In this document: positions 25,811-30,723 of the stretch, piece by piece | Layout of the letters: every line of letters begins with the position of its first letter | Position numbering within the stretch: the stretch's first letter is position 1 | Source: an uncultured Ignavibacteriota bacterium | Lineage (GTDB): Bacteria; Bacteroidota; Ignavibacteria; Tepidaquicellales; Tepidaquicellaceae | DNA: 30,723 nt | Reading direction: 5' to 3' | NCBI GenBank assembly: GCA_937915485.1 | Contig: CALGII010000015.1 | Location: 1 to 30,723, forward strand | Notes under the pieces: model-generated | Told to the model about the DNA's origin: nothing | The model's input: the letters and a program-made list of their open reading frames with translations, nothing else | Database searches by the model: none | Position numbers and translations under genes: made by a program

Positions 25811-26368
25811 TTATATCTGTATCTCGTTTAAAAAAAGAGGGTAACTCGTTATTACTTTGTTCTTCTTTATTTTTCTCAGCATGCTCGCGACTTTCTTCTT
25901 CTCGTCCTCGTCAAGATGGTCAACGAATAACACGCCGTTTAAATGGTCCATCTCGTGCTGAACGACTCTCGCGAAAAATCCCTCGAATTCCTGCGTGACT
26001 TCGTTCATGTCGAAGTCGTTGTACTTTACGAATATCTTGTCAGCCCTCATTACGTTGCCGCGTACTTCGGGTATGCTCAGGCATCCTTCGTCTTTAATCG
26101 CCTCTCCGTGCTTGTCAACTATCACGGGATTTATCAATGTTACGGGCTTCGCCCTCTTGTATTCTTCCACGCACGAAACGTCAACGACGCAAAGCGATAT
26201 GTTCTCGTTTACCTGCGGCGCTGCAAGTCCCACTCCTTCAGCGTTGTCCATCGTATAAAACATGTTCTCCACCAGGCGGATTAAGCCGGTGTCAACCTTC
26301 TCCACAGGCTTCGTCTTCTTCCTCAGAATCTCCATCCCGTATGTCGTTATCGGTAATTGTTCAGGCAT
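25811..26368 (-). CDS. def: peptide deformylase
   Basis: A 185-residue metalloenzyme that removes the formyl group from new proteins. All three motifs are present: GVGLAAPQ (45-52), EGCLSIP with C96, and QHEMDHLNG with H138, E139 and H142. Cys, His and His hold the metal. AAAGGA stands about eight bases before the ATG. It leads the def-fmt operon. Length and motif order are those of standard bacterial type I deformylases. Confidence 0.97.
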   Translation of the reverse strand: MPEQLPITTYGMEILRKKTKPVEKVDTGLIRLVENMFYTMDNAEGVGLAAPQVNENISLCVVDVSCVEEYKRAKPVTLINPVIVDKHGEAIKDEGCLSIPEVRGNVMRADKIFVKYNDFDMNEVTQEFEGFFARVVQHEMDHLNGVLFVDHLDEDEKKKVASMLRKIKKNKVITSYPLFLNEIQI

Positions 26369-26425
26369 TTGTTAGTTCCTTTATATCCTTGTTATATTTT
26401 AAACAATCAAAAACTATTTATCGTT

Positions 26426-27967
26426 TTAATCTTTCCTTGTAAACTCGTAATAAAGCGGATCGATGAAGTCCGAACCCTTTATTTTTATGCTTATTATCTT
26501 CCCGTTCTCTGCATTGACGGGCGCAAGACACCTTCCGACAAGCACATCTTCAAACTTGCAGATTAATGTGTCGTTCCGCCAGTGCCTGAATATTCCTTTC
26601 GTGCCGGGTCTCGTCGAAAGCGTGAATTCCATATCGCTTCCTTCCTTGTATATCTTCAGCGTTCCCGCCTGCTCGTTGAAATATGTCCCCGCTAACGATG
26701 TCATTTCAAACGATGGCTTCAGCGCAGGGTCCTTCTTGTCCCTTATCTCGTTCCAGTAAATCTCGTCGCGCGATTTTCCGCCGACCGTCATTGCCGAAAA
26801 TATTAGACTGTCCCAGTTCGTCGTCTGGTTGCCGAGCGCGTAATCGAACAACTGATACATCAATGACGATATCACGTCGTTCTGGTCGTTGTTCGTCAGT
26901 ATCACAAGACCGAACTTCCTGTCAGGCATGAATGCCGTCCTCGATACCATTCCGTCGTATCCGCCTGAATGTTCAAGGAATAATTCTCCCCTGAAATCCG
27001 CGATGCCCCATCCGAGCCCGTATGTGCGGAAATGCCTGAACGTGCGGTTCCCCGAGCCGTGCGACGGCGCGGGTATAAGATTGAAAGGCGTGTGCGTCCT
27101 TAGTATGACTTTCTTCGGCGCGATTTCTCTGCCGCCGTATGTTCCGTCATTTACCTGCATCTCAATCCATTTTGCCATGTCCGACGCAGATGATATCAAA
27201 CCTCCGCACGGACCTATGTTGTCTACGTTGCGCCACGGTATCGGCGTGATTTTGAAATCGTAATCGTAAGTGTGTGGCGCCGCTATGTTGTCGAATTCAT
27301 TCAATCTCGTTATCGTGCTTATTGTCCTCGTCATTCCGAGAGGGGAGAGTATGTTGTCAGCGACGAACGCGCTCCAGTCCTGTCTCGTTACTTCTTTTAT
27401 GATTTCTCCCGCTATAACGTAACCCATGTTGAAATATCCGTATCCGTTCCTGAAATCATACGCGGGCTTTATGTTCCGAAGGTTCTTCATTAGGTCGTAT
27501 GAACTCACGTTCGTTCCCCAACTTATGAAATCGCCGTGAAAAGTTCCGATACCCGCCCTGTGCGTTAGTATGTCCTTTATCGAAAGAAGTTTCGTTGTTT
27601 CGGGATTGTAAAACTCTATATAAGGCAGGTAACTTGTAACGCGGTCGTCAAGTTTCAAAAGCCCCTTGCTCTCTAAAATCGCGATGGACGTTCCTATGAA
27701 TGCTTTCGTGTTGGATGCGACCGCGAACATAGTGTTCTCGTCAACAGGCTCGCTCTTGCCTTTCTCGTGTACGCCGAATCCTTTCAGGTATGTAACCTTG
27801 CCGTTCTCTATCACCGCGACCGACATTCCGGGTATTTCCCATCTCTTCATGCATTCGGCAATGTAATCGTCAATGCTCTTTCCCGCCAGCGTTATCTGAG
27901 CGAATGAGTATTGCTGTATAAACGCTATAAATAGCGTAATAACCAGGTATTTATATAATTTTCTCAT
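26426..27967 (-). CDS. exported serine hydrolase (beta-lactamase class C fold)
   Basis: A 513-residue protein with a signal peptide (MRKLYKYLVITLFIAFIQQY then SFAQ, cleavage after A23). The penicillin-binding/class C fold is marked by SNTK (S85 to K88, in FAVASNTKAF), YFN (Y178 to N180, in YGYFNMGYVIAGEII) and HSGG (333-336) in the KTG position. A C-terminal beta domain of the DUF3471 type (about 410-513) follows. Relatives include D-aminopeptidases, esterases and low-activity beta-lactamases, so substrate is uncertain; calling it a resistance enzyme is not justified. It stands alone, divergent from the EF-G-like gene. Confidence 0.92.
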   Translation of the reverse strand: MRKLYKYLVITLFIAFIQQYSFAQITLAGKSIDDYIAECMKRWEIPGMSVAVIENGKVTYLKGFGVHEKGKSEPVDENTMFAVASNTKAFIGTSIAILESKGLLKLDDRVTSYLPYIEFYNPETTKLLSIKDILTHRAGIGTFHGDFISWGTNVSSYDLMKNLRNIKPAYDFRNGYGYFNMGYVIAGEIIKEVTRQDWSAFVADNILSPLGMTRTISTITRLNEFDNIAAPHTYDYDFKITPIPWRNVDNIGPCGGLISSASDMAKWIEMQVNDGTYGGREIAPKKVILRTHTPFNLIPAPSHGSGNRTFRHFRTYGLGWGIADFRGELFLEHSGGYDGMVSRTAFMPDRKFGLVILTNNDQNDVISSLMYQLFDYALGNQTTNWDSLIFSAMTVGGKSRDEIYWNEIRDKKDPALKPSFEMTSLAGTYFNEQAGTLKIYKEGSDMEFTLSTRPGTKGIFRHWRNDTLICKFEDVLVGRCLAPVNAENGKIISIKIKGSDFIDPLYYEFTRKD

Positions 27968-28240
27968 TTATGTAAATAATTGAATAAAATTTACATTTGT
28001 CCTGCTTCCCAAACTCCGGTTTGGTAACCGAAATCACTTTTGCCCGTTTCCGCAAATGAAATTCGGAACAGGAAAGCGGGCTTTCTTAAATTCTAAAATT
28101 CCCTCTGTATTCCCAAATTAATAATAACAATCGATATTAAAAAGTGGCTTTAATATCTTAAAAGCAATTATTATCTTAATTGTTTACATCATTTTGAATT
28201 TGAAAACTTTAAAAAATAAAGCAAGCAGGAGATAAATCTT
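27968..28240. other. divergent intergenic region with a two-hairpin element
   Basis: 273 bases between the serine hydrolase and the EF-G-like gene. Two hairpins lie at 28009-28024 and 28042-28081, the second followed by a short T-rich stretch. The rest is AT-rich and presumably carries both promoters. A clear AGGAG ribosome site precedes the EF-G-like start at 28241. No small gene is seen. Confidence 0.5.
28009..28087 (+). repeat. two-hairpin element, copy A
   Basis: CCAAACTCCGGTTTGG (28009-28024) forms a short palindromic hairpin. After 17 bases, GCCCGTTTCC (28042-28051) pairs with GGAAAGCGGGC (28071-28081) with one bulged base, followed by TTTCTT. The same order, a CCAA-type palindrome with a CTCC centre and then a longer stem with T residues, recurs at 30499-30559. 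Confidence 0.6.
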
Positions 28241-30352
28241 ATGCCGGATTTTAAATCGGAACAAATTAGAAATATCTCAATCATAGGGCACGGCAGCTGC
28301 GGCAAGACCATCCTGGCAGAAGGTATGCTGTTCGCCGCCGGAATTACGAATAGGTTCGGAAAGATTGAGGAAGGTAATACGGTCAGCGATTACCATAAAG
28401 ACGAAATCGAAAGACAGCAGTCTATCAACTCGTCATTGTTAAACTGTTTCTGGAAAAATTCGAAAACCGAAACGGTTAAATTCAATATAATCGATACCCC
28501 GGGATTTATGGATTTCCTCGGTGAGGTTAAGTCGGCTCTCAGAGTCACCGAAACCGCTCTGATGGTGGTTGACTCTTTCAAGGGTGTTGAAGTGGGTACG
28601 GAGGCTTGCTTTAAATTTACAAAGGTAAATAACAATAACATAATTTTCGTTATAAATAAACTCGACGCCGAAAACGCCGTGTTCGAAGATACTCTCGAAC
28701 AACTTAAGGAAAGTTTCGGCTCGCAGGTCGCTGTCGTGCAGTTCCCCGTCAATCACGGCATAGGTTTTAATGAGGTCATCGACGTTATTAAAATGAAAAT
28801 GCTCAAGTTCAATACCGACGGAAAAGGCGAATATCAGTTGCTCGATATTCCCGCCGACTTCAAGGATAAAGCCGATGACTATCATCAGAAACTCGTCGAA
28901 GCCATTGCTTCCGAAGATGATGCCTTAATGGAAAAATTCTTCGACAGCGGCTCGCTTTCCGAAGAGGAAATAACCAACGGCCTTAAACTCGGTCTCCGCG
29001 AAAGAAGACTCTTCCCTGTGTTCTGTACTTCCGCTACGACCAATGTCGGTATAAAACCGCTTATGGATTTCATTGCGGATTATTCCGAATCGCCCGCGGA
29101 TAAAGCGCCTGAAAAAGGTCACAGACCTAACAGTTCCGACGTTATAGAAGTGAAACCCGATGTGAACGCAGGACCTGTGCTGTTTATTTTTAAGACTATC
29201 TCAGAAAAGAATATCGGCGAACTTTCTTTCTTCAGAGTCTATTCGGGTAAAGTTACTCCGGGTATGGATATGATTAATGAAGCGACAGGTAAATCCGAAC
29301 GCCTCGCTCAGACTTATACGATGAACGGTAAGGACAGAAAAGAAATCGCCGAGGTGATTACTGGCGACTTCGCAGGCGTTGTCAAACTTAAAGACTCGCA
29401 TACGAATAATACACTCTGCGCGAAGTCTTTCCCCGTCGTACTGAATCCTATTGATTTCCCGACGCCGAATATGACTCTCGCTATAGCGCCGTCGCGCAAG
29501 GGCGAGGAAGATAAACTCGGTACCGCTCTGCATTCTTTCCACGAGGAAGACCCGACGTTCGTTATGAACTATGACCCCGAAATCAGCCAGACCCTCATTC
29601 ACGGTCAGGGCGAAATCCATATCAATACTATCATAAACAGGATGAAAGCGAAATACGGACTTGATGTCGTGCTTTCGGAACCGAAAATACCCTATAAGGA
29701 AACAATCAGAAGAAGCGTCGATAACGTCGAATATAAACATAAGAAACAAACGGGCGGCCGCGGTCAGTTCGGTCACGTCGTTATTAAAATTGAACCCCAG
29801 CCCCGCGGGCAGGGATTCGAATTCGTTGACGCTATCGTCGGCGGCGTCGTCCCGAACAGGTTCATTCCTGCCGTCGAAAAGGGCGTCATTGAAACTATGC
29901 AGTCAGGCGTTATGATTGGATGTAAGGTAATTGACGTGAAAGTCACACTCCATTTCGGCTCTTACCATACCGTTGACTCGGACGAACTCTCTTTCAAACT
30001 CGCGGCGTCGCAGGCGTTCAGGAAAGGCTTCAAGGAAGCCAGTCCCGTTATCCTCGAGCCGATTTATGAAGTCGAAATATTCTTCCCAGAAGAATTTATG
30101 GGCGCCGTGTCCGGCGACGTATCGTCAAGACGCGGAAAAATTCTCGGTATGGAATCCGAAGGAAGACTTCAGGTGATAAAATGCCATATCCCGTTGTCCG
30201 AAATGAGCGGCTACTCTTCCAAACTCCGCTCGTTCACGCAGGGTCGCGGTACTTATACACGCAAATTCTCGCACTACGAGGACGTGCCTAAAGAAGTCGA
30301 AACGAAAATTATCGCCGACTACGAAAAGAAAAAAGCCGAAGAACAAAAGTAA
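28241..30352 (+). CDS. fusA: elongation factor G paralogue (EF-G2-like translational GTPase)
   Basis: A 703-residue translational GTPase with the five-domain EF-G layout. G1 is GHGSCGKT (16-23), switch I has S61 where canonical EF-G has Thr, G3 is DTPGF (85-89) and G4 is NKLD (139-142). Domain II starts around 305, domain III near IAPSRKGEEDKLGTALHSF, domain IV carries GGRGQFGHVVIKIEPQ, and domain V has EPIYEVEIFFPEEFMGAVSG. The G1 and SDYHKDEIERQQSI wording is that of the divergent EF-G2/EF-G-like group. The His after DTPG, important for GTP hydrolysis in EF-G, is F89. It stands alone, away from any str operon (rpsL-rpsG), so the housekeeping EF-G is probably encoded elsewhere. Confidence 0.88.
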   Translation: MPDFKSEQIRNISIIGHGSCGKTILAEGMLFAAGITNRFGKIEEGNTVSDYHKDEIERQQSINSSLLNCFWKNSKTETVKFNIIDTPGFMDFLGEVKSALRVTETALMVVDSFKGVEVGTEACFKFTKVNNNNIIFVINKLDAENAVFEDTLEQLKESFGSQVAVVQFPVNHGIGFNEVIDVIKMKMLKFNTDGKGEYQLLDIPADFKDKADDYHQKLVEAIASEDDALMEKFFDSGSLSEEEITNGLKLGLRERRLFPVFCTSATTNVGIKPLMDFIADYSESPADKAPEKGHRPNSSDVIEVKPDVNAGPVLFIFKTISEKNIGELSFFRVYSGKVTPGMDMINEATGKSERLAQTYTMNGKDRKEIAEVITGDFAGVVKLKDSHTNNTLCAKSFPVVLNPIDFPTPNMTLAIAPSRKGEEDKLGTALHSFHEEDPTFVMNYDPEISQTLIHGQGEIHINTIINRMKAKYGLDVVLSEPKIPYKETIRRSVDNVEYKHKKQTGGRGQFGHVVIKIEPQPRGQGFEFVDAIVGGVVPNRFIPAVEKGVIETMQSGVMIGCKVIDVKVTLHFGSYHTVDSDELSFKLAASQAFRKGFKEASPVILEPIYEVEIFFPEEFMGAVSGDVSSRRGKILGMESEGRLQVIKCHIPLSEMSGYSSKLRSFTQGRGTYTRKFSHYEDVPKEVETKIIADYEKKKAEEQK

Positions 30353-30375
30353 TCTAAATAACGATATATATTTGG

Positions 30376-30495
30376 AATTGAAAATGCTTTAATTGAAAAA
30401 GCTATAATTGAAAATGTTTTAATTGAAAATGTTTTAATTGATAATGCTTTAATAGAAAATGATTTAATAGAAAATGATTTAATAGAAAATACTTA
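30376..30495. repeat. 15-base tandem repeat, eight units
   Basis: Eight consecutive units of exactly 15 bases based on AATTGAAAATGTTTT, with changes at a few positions (AATTGAAAATGCTTT at the left, AATAGAAAATGATTT towards the right). Unit length never varies. The array begins 24 bases after the EF-G-like stop codon. Confidence 0.92.
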
Positions 30496-30498
30496 TCT

Positions 30499-30559
30499 CA
30501 TTCCCAAGCTCCAGCTTGGGAATGCTGTTTTAAAGGGAGTTGCTTGCAACTCCCTTTTT
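30499..30559 (+). terminator. palindrome plus intrinsic terminator (two-hairpin element, copy B)
   Basis: CATTCCCAAGCT (30499-30510) and AGCTTGGGAATG (30513-30524) are perfect inverted repeats. Seven bases on, AAAGGGAGTTGC (30532-30543) pairs perfectly with GCAACTCCCTTT (30546-30557), ending in five T (30555-30559). The second hairpin is a good terminator for the EF-G-like gene, although it lies about 180 bases after its stop. Confidence 0.8.
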
Positions 30560-30662
30560 CATTGCCATCCCCGCAACTTTCATTCCCTTAAATTTCCCTC
30601 ACTCCCAGGTCAAAACTTCGTCGTGGCAAACTCCAGCTTGGGAATCCCATTTTAAAAGTCTC

Positions 30663-30723
30663 TAATTGCTAATTACTAATTACTAATTACTAATTACTAA
30701 TTACTAATTACTAATTACTAATT
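30663..30723. repeat. TAATTAC heptamer array, cut by the window end
   Basis: One TAATTGC unit (30663-30669) followed by seven perfect TAATTAC units and a partial TAATT. The array continues beyond the window. It is the same heptamer, in the same orientation, as the short array at 18908-18933. Confidence 0.93.

Larger units (their letters stand above)
30353..30723. other. gene-free region with three kinds of repeat
   Basis: 371 bases after the EF-G-like gene hold, in order, a 15-base satellite, a palindrome plus terminator, a second partial copy of the palindrome (30627-30641) and a heptamer array that runs off the window. One plus-strand frame (30362-30655) stays open but has no normal start codon, so I do not call a gene. 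Confidence 0.7.

Noticed and set aside
26426..27967. Beta-lactamase (antibiotic resistance) reading of the serine hydrolase
   Set aside because: The SxxK/YxN/HxG set and a DUF3471-like tail are shared by many peptidases and esterases; sequence alone does not support a resistance role.
30362..30655. 97-codon open frame through the 15-bp satellite and palindrome
   Set aside because: No ATG, GTG or TTG at its beginning and no ribosome site; it runs through a terminator and repeats. Kept only as an observation.

Overview
The window looks like ordinary chromosome from a free-living bacterium of the Ignavibacteria/Chlorobi branch of the FCB (Bacteroidetes-related) group. The main evidence is the secreted protein at 21979-23256. 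It ends in a type IX secretion (Por) sorting domain whose NYPNPFN start and MILMK end are the form common in Ignavibacteria. Also consistent are a transglutaminase of Bacteroidetes architecture, several DUF-type secreted proteins, moderate to low GC, and AT-rich intergenic repeats. Clear Shine-Dalgarno sites precede some genes (for example mgtE and the EF-G paralogue) and are missing from others. No rRNA, tRNA, CRISPR array, phage, transposase or defence gene is visible.

Layout. 1-660 (+): the 3' end of an unknown gene overlapping a VOC/glyoxalase-fold gene. 695-1648 (-): an NTF2-like protein and a secreted DUF1579 protein. 1905-4435 (+): a GT39-type membrane glycosyltransferase, then a DinB-like DUF1569 protein and an OsmC-like protein. 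4528-8639 (+): a probable operon of a large exported transglutaminase-like protein, glutamate racemase (murI) and cutC. 8760-9625 (+): two small secreted proteins, each followed by a strong intrinsic terminator. 9668-11521 (-): mtnA and a two-domain membrane protein. 11793-15979 (+): a two-gene signalling operon of a five-PAS histidine kinase and an NtrC-type regulator with an altered Walker B motif. 16018-18753 (+): a LEA-type lipoprotein, then the tig-clpP proteostasis pair. 18934-21734 (-): a WYL regulator and an exported M1-family metallopeptidase. 21979-23256 (+): the T9SS-sorted beta-propeller protein. 23328-26368 (-): def-fmt (initiator formyl-methionine metabolism) and mgtE. 26426-27967 (-): an exported serine hydrolase. 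28241-30352 (+): an EF-G paralogue of the divergent EF-G2 type. 30353-30723: non-coding, with three kinds of repeat.

Functional themes are protein synthesis and maturation (def, fmt, EF-G-like, tig, clpP), cell-envelope and secreted proteins (murI, transglutaminase, M1 peptidase, serine hydrolase, T9SS cargo, lipoprotein), and sensing or regulation (PAS kinase/NtrC pair, WYL regulator). I found no coherent previously undescribed multi-gene system. The most unusual features are the degenerate catalytic motifs in the regulator and the EF-G paralogue, and the non-coding repeats: a 15-bp satellite, a heptamer array present at two loci, and a two-hairpin element present twice.
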